Shown here piece by piece: positions 1-8,386 of a stretch of 64,000 nucleotides of DNA (position 1 is the stretch's first letter; the number at the start of each line of letters is the position of its first letter). Below the pieces are notes generated by a model that was given only the letters and a program-made list of their open reading frames with translations, did not search any database and was not told the DNA's origin. The translations under genes and the position numbers were made by a program. This DNA comes from Leucobacter sp. Ag1 (GTDB lineage Bacteria; Actinomycetota; Actinomycetes; Actinomycetales; Microbacteriaceae): the NCBI RefSeq assembly GCF_000980875.1, contig NZ_LAYO01000104.1, positions 36,828 to 100,827 on the forward strand. Direction: 5' to 3'.

Positions 1-91
1 CTCTGACCTGCGCGTCATCGAGCGGCTCCAGTCCCATCATGCCGAGGCCCAGCATCGACGCGTCCCGCGCTCCCAATCGTGTCCGTCGCAT
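1..91 (-). CDS. 5' end of an unidentified gene (partial)
   Basis: On the minus strand a frame opens with ATG at 91-89 and stays open to the window edge. A purine-rich GGAAGGG sits 7 bases upstream of that ATG, a believable ribosome binding site. About 30 residues are visible, beginning MRRTRLGARD and followed by a Met/Gly-rich stretch and LEPLDDAQVR. In-frame ATGs at 55, 40 and 37 are alternative starts. It would be divergent from the aminotransferase gene at 195. Too little is present to assign a family, and a chance open frame in high-GC DNA cannot be excluded. Confidence 0.35.
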   Translation of the reverse strand, partial: MRRTRLGARDASMLGLGMMGLEPLDDAQVR

Positions 92-194
92 GTGTCCGCC
101 CTTCCGCGCGGACTCCGCCGCGTCGCATTCCCAGTATGACGCCGCCTTACCCGTCGCCTTGGGAGCCCCGGGCTACGTGCGCGAGCATGAGGGC

Positions 195-1475
195 ATGTCA
201 TCCGACGGCGACCCCGACTGCCCCGGCCCGCGCGGCTCCGACCCCAGCGGCACCCCCTTCGCGCAGCTCGATCCCGCGTCGTTGCGCGCGCAGCGCAGCA
301 GCCAGAAGTGGAGCCGCTACCCGGCGGATGTGCTGCCGCTCTTCGTCGCGGAGATGGACTACACCGTCGCCCCCGAGATCCGCTCGGCGCTCGCCGAACG
401 GGTTGCAGCCTCGGACTTCGGGTACCTCGACGGACAGGCGCAGAGCCCGCTCGCCCCGGTGTTCGCCGACTTCGCGCGCGACCGCTGGGGCTGGGACGTC
501 GACCCCGGACGCGTGCACCTCGCCACCGACGTGAGCGCCGGCGTCGTGGAGGTGCTCCGGCTCGTCCTCGCGGATCGCGCGGGCGGCGGTACCGCGACGG
601 GCACGCGCGGCCGGGTCGCCCTCGCGACCCCCGCCTACCCCTCCTTCTTCGAGATGCTCGAGGAGCTCGGGGTCGAGATCGTCGAGGTGCCTCTGGCGGT
701 CTCCGACTCCGCCGACGGACCGACCGCGACGCTCGATCTCGCGGCCGTCGAAGCGTCGTTCGCCGGGGAAACCGGCGTCGACGCGTTCCTGCTCTGCAAC
801 CCGCACAACCCCCACGGCCTCGCGCACGCGGCCGAAACCCTGGCCGCGCTCGCCGCGCTCGCGGCGCGCCACGACGTGTTCGTGCTCTCCGACGAGATCC
901 ACGCCCCGCTCGTGCACCGCGGCGTCGCGTTCACCCCGTTCGCCCCCGTCGCGGAGGCCGCCGGTGCCCGCTCGGTCACGGCGACCTCGGCGAGCAAGGG
1001 CTGGAACCTCGCGGGGACCAAGTGCTCGCTCGTGATCGCCGCGACCGCTGCCGATGCCGCACTCCTGGATGAGCTGCCGCCGGAGGTCGGATCCCGCGCG
1101 AGCATCCTCGGCGTGCACGCCAGCATCGCCGCGTTCCGCGACGCCCGAGCCTGGCTCGATCGCGCCGTCGAGACCGTCGAGGCGAACGTCGCGCTGCTAC
1201 GCGAGCTCGTCACCGACCGCCTACCCGGCGTGCGCGTCACGGTGCCCCGCGCGGGCTATCTCGCCTGGCTCGACCTCCGCGACGCCGGCCTCGGCGAGGA
1301 TCCCCACGCGCGGATCCTCGCGGAGGCCCGGGTCGCGCTGAGCAACGGCCACGCATTCGGCGCGGGCGGCGCCGGCCACGTGCGCATCAATCTCGCCTGC
1401 GCGCCGGACACCCTGCGCACGGCCATCGACCGCATCGCCGCACTGCCGCCCGTTCGCGAAGGAGCCACGGAATGA
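195..1475 (+). CDS. MalY/PatB-type PLP-dependent cystathionine beta-lyase (aminotransferase class I/II fold)
   Basis: A 426-residue fold-type I PLP enzyme. The N-terminal block KWSRYPADVLPLFVAEMDY (residues 38-56) is the hallmark of the MalY/PatB C-S lyase branch. The family cleaves cystathionine or cysteine conjugates to pyruvate, ammonia and a thiol. The cofactor-binding set is visible: Asn202/Asn205 in CNPHNPHG, Asp233 in LSDEIHAPL and the Schiff-base Lys268 in SASKGWNLAG. I chose ATG 195 because the family homology starts just after it. An earlier in-frame ATG at 39 would add 52 low-complexity residues. The stop overlaps the next gene by ATGA, so the two PLP genes are translationally coupled, which supports a joint role in Met/Cys interconversion. 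Substrate is inferred. Confidence 0.85.
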   Translation: MSSDGDPDCPGPRGSDPSGTPFAQLDPASLRAQRSSQKWSRYPADVLPLFVAEMDYTVAPEIRSALAERVAASDFGYLDGQAQSPLAPVFADFARDRWGWDVDPGRVHLATDVSAGVVEVLRLVLADRAGGGTATGTRGRVALATPAYPSFFEMLEELGVEIVEVPLAVSDSADGPTATLDLAAVEASFAGETGVDAFLLCNPHNPHGLAHAAETLAALAALAARHDVFVLSDEIHAPLVHRGVAFTPFAPVAEAAGARSVTATSASKGWNLAGTKCSLVIAATAADAALLDELPPEVGSRASILGVHASIAAFRDARAWLDRAVETVEANVALLRELVTDRLPGVRVTVPRAGYLAWLDLRDAGLGEDPHARILAEARVALSNGHAFGAGGAGHVRINLACAPDTLRTAIDRIAALPPVREGATE

Positions 1476-2881
1476 CCGCCACCGCACAGCCGATCTACGA
1501 CTGGGACGGCTTCGACTTCGATACGCGCCAGGTGCACGCCGGCGAGTACCCCGACAAGAACCACGGCCTCCGGGTCCCGCCGATCGCGCTCTCCGCCGGA
1601 TACCTCTTCGAGGACTTCGACGACCAGGTGAGCCGCTTCGACGGCAGCATCCACTGGCGCGCCGAGGACGACGGACCCCGCGGCGAGGGCGAGGCCTTCT
1701 CGCCCAGCGAGCACGCACCCATCTACTCCCGCCAGGGCAATCCCTCGAACTGGGTCGCCGAGGAGCGCCTCGCCTCGCTCGAGGGCGGCACCGTCTCGGT
1801 CGCTGTGTCGAGCGGGCAGGCCGCGATCTCCTCCGCGCTGTTCGCGCTCGCCCAGCAGGGCGATCACATCGTCTCGACGGCGTCCGTCTACGGCGGCACC
1901 CGGATCCTGTTCGGCCGCAGCTTCAAGCGCTTCGGCATCGAGTTCGACTACGTCTGGGACGCCGAGGACGACGCCGAGTGGGAGCGGGCGATCCGCCCGA
2001 ACACCAAGGCGATCTACACCGAGACCGTGCCGAACCCCTGCAACGACATCACCGACCTGCGCCGTATCGCCGCGGTCGCGGCGCGCTACAACCTGCCGCT
2101 CGTGGTCGACAACACGGTCGGCACCCCGGCGCTCATCCGCCCGTTCGAGCACGGCGCCAACATCGTCGTGCACTCGGCGACGAAGTTCCTCACCGGGCAC
2201 GGAGCGGCGGTCGGCGGCGCGATCGTCGACGGCGGCAACTTCGACTGGGAGGCCGCCGAGCGGGCCGGACGATCCTTCCCGCTCATCACGCGGTCGTCGC
2301 GCCCGGGGGTCGCCTCGATGCTCGACCGTTTCGGCGCCGGCGCCTACGCCCGCGCCGCGCGCGAGTCCGTCGTCAACGACATCGGCCCGACCCTGTCGCC
2401 GCTGCACGGCTTCCTCATGCACCAGGGCATGGAGACGCTCTCGCTGCGCATGGAGCGCCACGTCGCCTCGTCGATCCGGATCGCAGCCTGGCTCGAGCGG
2501 CAGCCCGAGGTGCTCTCGGTCGACTACGCCGGCCTGCCGTCGTCGGGCTTCCACGCGCTCGCGGCGCGCGACTACGGGCTCGACGCCAACGGCTACGGTC
2601 GCACGGGATCGGTGTTCGGCGTCACGGTGCGCGGCGGGATCGACGGCGCGCGGGCGTTCGTGAACGGGCTGCGCCTGTTCTCGCGCATGACCGGGATCGG
2701 CGACACCCGCTCGATGGTGCTACACCCGCACACCTCCACGCACTCGACCTTCGCGCCCGAGATCAACGAGCGCCTCGGCATCACGCCGGGCCTGCTGCGC
2801 CTCTCGGTCGGGATCGAGTCGGCGGACGACCTGATCCGGGACCTGCGCGGTGCGCTCGATCGGGTGGCGGCCGCCGTCTGA
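1472..2881 (+). CDS. Cys/Met-metabolism PLP-dependent enzyme (cystathionine gamma-synthase / O-acetylhomoserine sulfhydrylase family)
   Basis: A 469-residue trans-sulfuration enzyme. It has the family's YSRQGNPS block (residues 85-92), SSGQAAISS, the PLP-contacting Asp213 in VVDNTVGTP and the PLP lysine Lys238 in SATKFLTGHG. The C-terminal half carries RLSVGIESADDLI, typical of the family end. At 469 residues it is longer than the usual 380-430; an insert rich in acidic residues lies between about residues 50 and 82. It may make cystathionine or homocysteine from an activated homoserine, or cleave such compounds; the sequence alone does not separate these. It follows the MalY-like gene with a 4-base overlap and ends 13 bases before the convergent panB, with no obvious terminator in the gap. 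Confidence 0.85.
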   Translation: MTATAQPIYDWDGFDFDTRQVHAGEYPDKNHGLRVPPIALSAGYLFEDFDDQVSRFDGSIHWRAEDDGPRGEGEAFSPSEHAPIYSRQGNPSNWVAEERLASLEGGTVSVAVSSGQAAISSALFALAQQGDHIVSTASVYGGTRILFGRSFKRFGIEFDYVWDAEDDAEWERAIRPNTKAIYTETVPNPCNDITDLRRIAAVAARYNLPLVVDNTVGTPALIRPFEHGANIVVHSATKFLTGHGAAVGGAIVDGGNFDWEAAERAGRSFPLITRSSRPGVASMLDRFGAGAYARAARESVVNDIGPTLSPLHGFLMHQGMETLSLRMERHVASSIRIAAWLERQPEVLSVDYAGLPSSGFHALAARDYGLDANGYGRTGSVFGVTVRGGIDGARAFVNGLRLFSRMTGIGDTRSMVLHPHTSTHSTFAPEINERLGITPGLLRLSVGIESADDLIRDLRGALDRVAAAV

Positions 2882-2894
2882 GCGGACGACACCG

Positions 2895-3749
2895 CTAGTC
2901 CGTGAGCGCCGCCAGCGTTGCGCGGGCGGCCTCGACGGCCTCGTCGCTCGCGGCGTACTGGTGCTCGGTCCCGGGGAACTCCCCCGCGCGCACCTCCGCG
3001 GCGTAGGCGGAGAGCGCGGCGGTCATGTCGTCGCCGACGGTGCCGAAGCGCTTCACGAACTTGGCCGTGCGCCCCTCGGTGATGCCGAGCAGGTCGTGCA
3101 GCACGAGCACCTGACCGTCGACGCGACCCGCGCCGATCCCGATGATCGGGATCCGCAGCGCGGAACGCAGCAGCTCGGTGATCTCGGCCGGAACCGCCTC
3201 GATCACCAGGCAGAACGCGCCCGCGGCCTGCACGCCGAGCGCCTCCGCGACGAGCCGCTCGGCGCTCGCGGTGGTGCGCCCCTGCGCACGGAGCCCGCCG
3301 AGCGCGACCGCGGTCTGCGGAGTGAGGCCGATGTGCCCCACGACGGGGATCCCCGCCGCGACGATCGCGCGGATCCGACTGAGCCTCGCCTCGGATCCGC
3401 CCTCGAGCTTGACCGAGTCGGCGCCCGCCTCCTTCGCGAAGCGGATCGCGGTCTCGACGGCCTGCGCGTCCGACACCTCGGTCGATCCGAACGGGACGTC
3501 GCACACGATGAAGGCGCGCTCGGTGCCGCGGCGCACGGCCTTCGCGAGCACGAGCATCTCGTCGGTGGTGACCGAGACGGTGGAGTCGTGTCCGAGCACG
3601 ACCTGCGCGCCCGAGTCGCCCACCAGCACCATGTCGACGCCGGCGCGCTCGGCGGCACGGGCGCCCGGGAAGTCGTAGGCCGTGACCATGACGATGGGCT
3701 CGCCCGCAGCCTTCTTGGCCTCGAGCTCGGGAATGGTGATGCGGGTCAT
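2895..3749 (-). CDS. panB: 3-methyl-2-oxobutanoate hydroxymethyltransferase
   Basis: A 284-residue ketopantoate hydroxymethyltransferase. It transfers a hydroxymethyl group from 5,10-methylene-THF to 2-oxoisovalerate, the first committed step of pantothenate and CoA synthesis, in the cytosol. Recognisable blocks are MVTAYDFPGARAAERAG, the metal-site VLVGDSGAQVVLGHDST, VKLEGG, GIPVVGHIGLTPQ and GIGAG. The homology begins at ATG 3749, so the longer upstream frame is not used. This start overlaps the panC stop by ATGA, making panB the last gene of the 7445-2895 operon. The usual family length is about 260-280 residues, so nothing is missing. Confidence 0.96.
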   Translation of the reverse strand: MTRITIPELEAKKAAGEPIVMVTAYDFPGARAAERAGVDMVLVGDSGAQVVLGHDSTVSVTTDEMLVLAKAVRRGTERAFIVCDVPFGSTEVSDAQAVETAIRFAKEAGADSVKLEGGSEARLSRIRAIVAAGIPVVGHIGLTPQTAVALGGLRAQGRTTASAERLVAEALGVQAAGAFCLVIEAVPAEITELLRSALRIPIIGIGAGRVDGQVLVLHDLLGITEGRTAKFVKRFGTVGDDMTAALSAYAAEVRAGEFPGTEHQYAASDEAVEAARATLAALTD

Positions 3750-4624
3750 ACCGCCCCTCCTTCGGTTCCGGCGACCGGCTCGATCACGGCGTTGTCGATG
3801 AGGCGCACCTCTCCGACACGGGCCGCGATCGCGCACAGCACGGGTGCGTCCATCGTACGTACGGGCTCGAGCGATGCGGGATCCACGAACGCGAGGTACT
3901 CGGGTTCGATCCCGGCGTCGGCGAGGACCGCGGCCGCGACCCCGTGCACCGCCTCCGCGGAGGCCTCGCCGCCGCTCACCGCCGCGGCCGCAGCCGCGAG
4001 CGCGCGCGGGATCGCGAGCGCGCGCGTCCGGTCCTCGGCGCTCAGGCGGACGTTGCGGCTCGACCGGGCGAGTCCGTCGTCGTCTCGCGAGGTCGGGCAG
4101 GCGACGATCCGGGTCGGGATCCCGAGGTCGGCGACCATGCGCGTGACGACGAGCACCTGCTGGGCGTCCTTCTGCCCGAAGTAGGCCGCGTCGGCCCCGA
4201 CCGCGAGCAGCAGCTTCGCGACGACGGTGGCAACGCCGTCGAAGTGCGCGCCGCCGCGGGCCGCGCCCTCGAGCGTCTCGGTGAGAGCGCCCGAGAGGTG
4301 CACGGTCGTGGCGAAGCCGCTCGGGTACACCTCGGAGGCTTCGGGGGCGAAGATCAGGTCGACGCCGGCGCCCGCGGCGAGCGCGGCGTCGGCGGCCTCC
4401 TGGCGCGGGTAGCCGGAGAGGTCGGCGGCCTCGGTGAACTGGGTCGGGTTCACGAAGATCGACAGCACCACGACGTCGTTCTCGGCGCGCGCCGCGCGCA
4501 CGAGCGACAGGTGTCCCTCGTGGAGCGCGCCCATGGTCGGCACGAAGCCGACCCGGCCGCGCCCGTCGGCCCGGGCCTCGTCCAGTTCGCGGCGCAGGTC
4601 CTGCACGGTGCGGACGATCTTCAT
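3746..4624 (-). CDS. panC: pantoate-beta-alanine ligase
   Basis: A 292-residue pantothenate synthetase that condenses pantoate and beta-alanine using ATP, giving AMP and PPi. The HIGH-type nucleotidyltransferase motif is seen as PTMGALHEGHLSL near residue 30. The second signature is YFGQKDAQQ, followed by TSRDDDGLARSSRN, which holds the ATP-binding SSRN stretch. Length matches the family (about 280-310). The ATG start overlaps the stop of the upstream DUF2520 gene by 4 bases, and its own stop overlaps the panB start. The three genes are therefore translationally coupled, which fits coordinated pantothenate production. Confidence 0.97.
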   Translation of the reverse strand: MKIVRTVQDLRRELDEARADGRGRVGFVPTMGALHEGHLSLVRAARAENDVVVLSIFVNPTQFTEAADLSGYPRQEAADAALAAGAGVDLIFAPEASEVYPSGFATTVHLSGALTETLEGAARGGAHFDGVATVVAKLLLAVGADAAYFGQKDAQQVLVVTRMVADLGIPTRIVACPTSRDDDGLARSSRNVRLSAEDRTRALAIPRALAAAAAAVSGGEASAEAVHGVAAAVLADAGIEPEYLAFVDPASLEPVRTMDAPVLCAIAARVGEVRLIDNAVIEPVAGTEGGAV

Positions 4625-5394
4625 CGGGAGCCTTTCTGCTGGGCGGCGAGCGCGCGCGTCGCCGTGACGAGCGCGTCGAAGAGGTCGAGGTCGGACGGTG
4701 CGCGCTCCGCGACTGCGGCGCGCTGCCGCGCGACCGTCTCGTCGTCTCCGCGCGCGACGGGACCGGTGAGCGCCGCTGCGGCGCCCTCGCGGGCCCAGTT
4801 CGCGAGTGCGGCCTCGGCGAGCGGTGCGAGCGCCTCGCGGGGCACGCCAGCGGTGGCGGCCAGCCGTTCGGCGAGGCCCTCGACCACGACGAGGAAGTTG
4901 GCGGCCACCGAGGCCGCCGCGTGATACGCCGGGCGATCCCGCTCGGCGATCCGGAAGACGCGCAGGCCGAGACGCTCGGCGAGCGACTCCGCGGCGGCGC
5001 GGGCGTGCTCGTTCGTGCCGTCGATCGCCGCGAAGGCGCCGGCGAAGGCGGTGTCTTCGTCGCTCGTGTCTTCGCCGTTCGTGCCGGTGTCGCCCGCGGT
5101 CGGGCTTCCCGTGACCGTGAGCAGCGGGTGCAGGCTGAAGCCGTCCCGGGCTCCGAGCGCTCCGAGGCCGGTCGCGCCCGAGAGGTGCCCGAGCAGCGGT
5201 CCGGGCCGGATGGCCGCCGCCGCGTCGGCGATGGCGGCGTCGGGCACGGCGAGCAGCACGAGGTCGACGGGCGAGCCGTCGGGCCCGGTGCCGTCGGCGC
5301 CGCGACTCCCGATGGTGACGTCGAGGTCGTCGGCCGCGAGCGCGGCGGCCAGGGCCGCGCTCATGCGGCCCCGGCCCACGATCTGGATCCGCAC
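4621..5394 (-). CDS. Rossmann-like / DUF2520 domain NAD(P)-binding protein
   Basis: A 257-residue protein with an N-terminal dinucleotide-binding fold (RIQIVGRGRMSAALAAAL, residues 2-19), then VDLVLLAVPDAAIADAA, and the block HLSGATGLGAL with FSLHPLLTV. The C-terminal half is helical, as in DUF2520. The architecture is that of the ProC/ketopantoate-reductase superfamily. Position directly upstream of panC, with a 4-base overlap, makes a role in pantothenate synthesis attractive; a ketopantoate reductase (PanE-like) activity is an inference, not shown. The start is GTG at 5394, 10 bases after the murB stop. A short Asp/Thr/Glu-rich insert follows the HPLL block. Confidence 0.8.
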   Translation of the reverse strand: MRIQIVGRGRMSAALAAALAADDLDVTIGSRGADGTGPDGSPVDLVLLAVPDAAIADAAAAIRPGPLLGHLSGATGLGALGARDGFSLHPLLTVTGSPTAGDTGTNGEDTSDEDTAFAGAFAAIDGTNEHARAAAESLAERLGLRVFRIAERDRPAYHAAASVAANFLVVVEGLAERLAATAGVPREALAPLAEAALANWAREGAAAALTGPVARGDDETVARQRAAVAERAPSDLDLFDALVTATRALAAQQKGSR

Positions 5395-5404
5395 GGCGCC
5401 CGGG

Positions 5405-6574
5405 TTACAGCTCGATGCCGATGAGGTTCGGCTCGGGCACCAGGATCACGCCGAACTCCGACTGCACGAGCTGGATCACGAAGCGCGCGAGCTGTGCGAC
5501 GTCCTCGGCCGTGGCCGCTCCGCGGTTGGTGATCGCGAGGGTGTGCTTCTCGGAGATGGACGCGCCGGAGCCCGGGATCCGGAAGCCCTTGGGGATCCCG
5601 GCGTTCTCGATGAGCCAGGCCGCCGAGAGCTTGACCTGCGGGGGCTGCGGGGTCGGCGGCACGCGCAGCGGCACGCCGGCCTCGAGCTCCTCGAAAGTGG
5701 TCACGGCGGGCGCCGGTTCGAGGCCCTTGACCGGGAACCGGGGCGCGTTCGTCGGCAGGCCGCGGGCGGACCGCTCGGTGATGATCGGGTTGGTGAAGAA
5801 CGAGCCTGCGCTCCACGTGTCGTGGTCGGCAGCGTCGAGCACCATGCCCTTGGAGGCGCGGAGCCGCAGCACCGAACGGCGCAGTTCGCGGATCGACACC
5901 CGGTCGCCGACCGTGACGCCGAGCGCGTCGGCGAGCTGCCCGTAGGCGATGGGGGCGCTCAGCGGGTTGGCGGTGTCTTCGCTCTCGGTGAGCAGCAGGT
6001 CGATGGAGAGCACTACGCCCTCGCGGCCGGACTTGATCGAGGAGCTGCGGTAGTCGAGCTCGAGCTCCGCGGCGGGGATGCGCAGCACCTCACCGATCTC
6101 GCGATCGAGGAAGGTGATCGAGTGGAGCACGTCGGAGAGCTCCTGGCCGTAGGCGCCGATGTTCTGCACCGGGGCCGCACCGGCGAGCCCGGGGATCCCC
6201 GAGAGCGCTTCGATTCCGGCCCAGCCGTGCTCGACGCAGGTCTCGACGAGCTCGTCCCAGTTGTGTCCGGCCTGCACGCGCAGGCGCACCGTTCCGGGTT
6301 CGGCGTCGATGCGTTCGATCCCCGTGTTGCGCACGAGCACCGCCGTGCCCTCGAACCCTTCGTCGGCCATGACCGTGTTCGAGCCGCCGCCGAGCAGCAG
6401 CCACGGGTCGTCGTACTCCCACAGCTGCAGCGCGGCACGCACCAGCTCGTCGGAGCTGCGCGCCTCGATGAGGTGTTCCGCCGGTCCCCCGACCCGCATG
6501 GTGGTCAGCTCGGAGAAGGGCGTGTCGGCCGCGAGGTCGGCGCCCGCGTGCCCGCCCGAGGAGGTCTCGGTCAC
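5405..6574 (-). CDS. murB: UDP-N-acetylmuramate dehydrogenase
   Basis: A 389-residue FAD enzyme that reduces UDP-GlcNAc-enolpyruvate to UDP-MurNAc in peptidoglycan synthesis. Visible blocks are FSELTTMRVGGPAEHL, the FAD-binding LLGGGSNTVMAD, GIPGLAGAAPVQNIGAYGQE, DYRSSSIK and the active-site Ser in WSAGSFFTNP, with SEKHTLAITN near the C-terminus. The organisation fits the longer type I enzyme, and the length matches actinobacterial MurB proteins. It begins with GTG at 6574, overlapping the hadB-like stop as GTGA. It therefore sits in one operon with two dehydratase-like genes upstream and the pan genes downstream. Confidence 0.95.
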   Translation of the reverse strand: MTETSSGGHAGADLAADTPFSELTTMRVGGPAEHLIEARSSDELVRAALQLWEYDDPWLLLGGGSNTVMADEGFEGTAVLVRNTGIERIDAEPGTVRLRVQAGHNWDELVETCVEHGWAGIEALSGIPGLAGAAPVQNIGAYGQELSDVLHSITFLDREIGEVLRIPAAELELDYRSSSIKSGREGVVLSIDLLLTESEDTANPLSAPIAYGQLADALGVTVGDRVSIRELRRSVLRLRASKGMVLDAADHDTWSAGSFFTNPIITERSARGLPTNAPRFPVKGLEPAPAVTTFEELEAGVPLRVPPTPQPPQVKLSAAWLIENAGIPKGFRIPGSGASISEKHTLAITNRGAATAEDVAQLARFVIQLVQSEFGVILVPEPNLIGIEL

Positions 6575-7002
6575 GCGAAGGCCACCAGCAGCTGCGCCTT
6601 GCCGAGCACCGTCTGCCCGTCGAAGACCACCTTGAGGTCGAAGCGCGCGGTGCGGGCTTCGGCGTCGAGGGGGCCGACGGTCGCGGTGACCGTGACCTCG
6701 GCGCCGGCTTCGGCATCCACCGGGATGGGGCGGGTGAAGCGCGACTGGTAGTCGACCACGCTGGCCGCGGCGCCGAGGAGCTCGATCGTGGGCGAAGCGG
6801 CCGCGCCCATGGTCAGCATGCCGTGCGCGAGCACGCCGGGCAGACCGACCGACTGCGCGACGTCGTCGCGGTAGTGGATCGGGTTGAAGTCGCCCGATGC
6901 GCCCGCGTAGCGGACGAGGCGGTCGCGGGTGAGCTCGAGCGTCGCCTCGCTGAACACGTCGCCGGTCGCGAGCGACTCGAAGGTCGGGGTCTGAGCGGTC
7001 AT
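6571..7002 (-). CDS. MaoC-like (R)-hydratase/dehydratase, HadB type
   Basis: A 143-residue hot-dog-fold protein. The hydratase-2 motif is intact in YAGASGDFNPIHYRDDVA (residues 32-49), with likely catalytic Asp38 and His43. In mycobacteria, HadB pairs with a HadA-type partner to dehydrate 3-hydroxyacyl-ACP in FAS-II. In this lineage the acyl substrate is unknown. The upstream partner gene overlaps by ATGA and the downstream murB by GTGA, so an obligate heterodimer made in step with MurB is plausible. I used ATG 7002; the frame stays open far upstream, but that part overlaps other genes and has no homology. Confidence 0.88.
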   Translation of the reverse strand: MTAQTPTFESLATGDVFSEATLELTRDRLVRYAGASGDFNPIHYRDDVAQSVGLPGVLAHGMLTMGAAASPTIELLGAAASVVDYQSRFTRPIPVDAEAGAEVTVTATVGPLDAEARTARFDLKVVFDGQTVLGKAQLLVAFA

Positions 7003-7445
7003 TCGTCTCCTCCTCGCACCACGAGCGTCGAGAGCGCGGTCACGACGTGCGCGCCGTCCGCATCGACGATCTCGCTCGACGCGGTGACCATCGAGTGGCC
7101 ACCGAGCTGCTTGACCGATGCGACGGTGAGCGTCGCGGTGAGCTCGTCGCCCGCGACGATGGGCCGGGTGTAGCTGAAGCGCTGGTCGCCGTGCACGACG
7201 CGCGAGAAGTCGATCCCCGCCTCGGGGTCGGCGAGCAGCTGCTGCAGCGTGCTCTCCTGCACCACCACCGCGAAGGTCGGCGGAGCGACCACGTCGGCAT
7301 AGCCCGCGGCGCGCGCGGCCTCGGGATCGTGATGGATCGAGGCCGAGCTGAGGATGGCACGAGCGAACTCGCGCACCTTCTCGCGTCCGACCTGGTAGGA
7401 CTCGGTGGGCGGATACGTGCGCCCCTGAATGTCTGGGTTGACCAC
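6999..7445 (-). CDS. FAS1-like MaoC dehydratase subunit, HadA type
   Basis: A 148-residue hot-dog-fold protein of the N-terminal MaoC/FAS1-like dehydratase family. It shows the characteristic start MVNPDIQGRTYPPTESYQVG, then EFARAI, the HHDPEAARAAGYADVVAPPTF stretch and DQRFSYTRPIVAGDEL. It lacks the canonical hydratase-2 catalytic motif, which is carried by the HadB-like protein encoded next with a 4-base overlap. In known HadAB pairs the A subunit shapes the acyl-binding groove. The start is GTG 7445. It is the first gene of the hadA-hadB-murB-DUF2520-panC-panB operon, with 107 bases of non-coding DNA upstream that should hold the promoter. Confidence 0.87.
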   Translation of the reverse strand: MVNPDIQGRTYPPTESYQVGREKVREFARAILSSASIHHDPEAARAAGYADVVAPPTFAVVVQESTLQQLLADPEAGIDFSRVVHGDQRFSYTRPIVAGDELTATLTVASVKQLGGHSMVTASSEIVDADGAHVVTALSTLVVRGGDE

Positions 7446-7552
7446 GACGCCAGTCTAGAAGATGCCGCTGCGCGAGCCCGGAACATGACGCCCGGGCCCG
7501 GCAACTGCGGCTGCGATCGCGTCTGCGACTGCGGCCGCAGCCACGGCAGCGA

Positions 7553-8176
7553 CTACTTCTTGCCGCCGAAGAGCCCGCCGAGCAGGTCGCCCAGGCCACC
7601 GCCGGCCGACTGCCCGCCACCTGATCCACCACCGAGCAGCCCGCCCAGCAGATCGCCCAGGCCACCGCCGGCCGACTGCCCGCCACCTGATCCACCACCG
7701 AGCAGCCCGCCCAGCAGATCGCCGATGCCACCGCCCGAGGTCGGAGCCGATTCCGAGCCCGACTGCTGCTTCGAGAACGCGCCCGAGAGGAACTGCATGA
7801 CGATGGGGGCGAGCAGCGGGAGCAGCACGGGAATGAGCTTCGCGATGGTCGAATCGCCGCTGTTCGCGCCGAGCGCCTGGGCGACCTCGCCCTGCTTGTC
7901 GCCGAGGACGTGGTTGACGATCTTGCCGCCGTCCTCCTCGTCGATCGCGTTGAGGTCGATGGTGCCGGACGCGGGAGCGTGCTTGCCGAGCGCGGCTTCG
8001 AGCTTGCCCGCACCCTCAGCGTCCTGCGCGTTGACGGCCATGCCGCCGAGCAGGCCGGGCAGCGCCTGCTGTACCGCCGCGCCCATGGTGCTCTCGTCGA
8101 CGCCGAAACGCTGGGCGAGATCGCCCAGGGGAATCTGCTGCATGAGGTCGTCGAGGTTCACGGAGTTCTGTGCCAT
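7553..8176 (-). CDS. DUF937 domain protein with Gly-rich tandem-repeat tail
   Basis: A 207-residue protein with an N-terminal DUF937 domain (residues 1 to about 135). The domain includes LDDLMQQIPLGDLAQRFGVDE, ALPGLLGGMAVNAQD and DGGKIVNHVLGDKQGEVAQ, typical of YidB-like proteins of unknown function. The tail is built of the 22-residue unit GGLGDLLGGLLGGGSGGGQS(A)G, present twice and then degenerate, ending FGGKK. A hydrophobic helix (LIPVLLPLLAPIVMQFLSGAF) precedes the repeats. I chose ATG 8176 because DUF937 homology starts there; further upstream codons show no conserved features. It is divergent from the carboxylase gene. Function is unknown. Confidence 0.85.
   Translation of the reverse strand: MAQNSVNLDDLMQQIPLGDLAQRFGVDESTMGAAVQQALPGLLGGMAVNAQDAEGAGKLEAALGKHAPASGTIDLNAIDEEDGGKIVNHVLGDKQGEVAQALGANSGDSTIAKLIPVLLPLLAPIVMQFLSGAFSKQQSGSESAPTSGGGIGDLLGGLLGGGSGGGQSAGGGLGDLLGGLLGGGSGGGQSAGGGLGDLLGGLFGGKK
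7587..7718. repeat. two tandem 66-bp units inside the DUF937 gene
   Basis: Bases 7587-7652 and 7653-7718 are identical copies of a 66-bp unit, and identity continues for a few bases past 7718. Each unit encodes 22 residues of Gly/Leu/Ser repeat, in frame. Exact identity at the DNA level, including third positions, suggests a recent duplication by slippage or unequal recombination, so copy number may vary between strains. Confidence 0.9.
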
Positions 8177-8386
8177 TCGGGTTGCTCCTTCGCGCGGTTC
8201 GGTGCCGAGTTCTGGAGCCGCTTCTGCAGCGGATCCGCTCGTCTGGAGGCCAGCGTAGCGGCAGGTCACCGCCACCGCGACGGATCCCGCGCAGATGCGC
8301 TGGGGAGGGCGAAGCACTGTAGCCATCGGCAACGATTCTCCGAGAGGTTTGTCGTGCATATCCAAGGATCGGGGCCACCCCTCCAA

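Noticed and set aside
7587..7718. Possible short CRISPR-like array
   Set aside because: The repeats are contiguous without spacers, in frame, and encode a Gly-rich protein tail; no cas genes are present.
6571..8013. A 480-codon frame that would fuse the HadB-like domain to an Arg/Ser-rich N-terminus
   Set aside because: The N-terminal part is antisense or out of phase with the HadA-like and DUF937 genes and has no recognisable domain; ATG 7002 with a 4-base overlap fits better.
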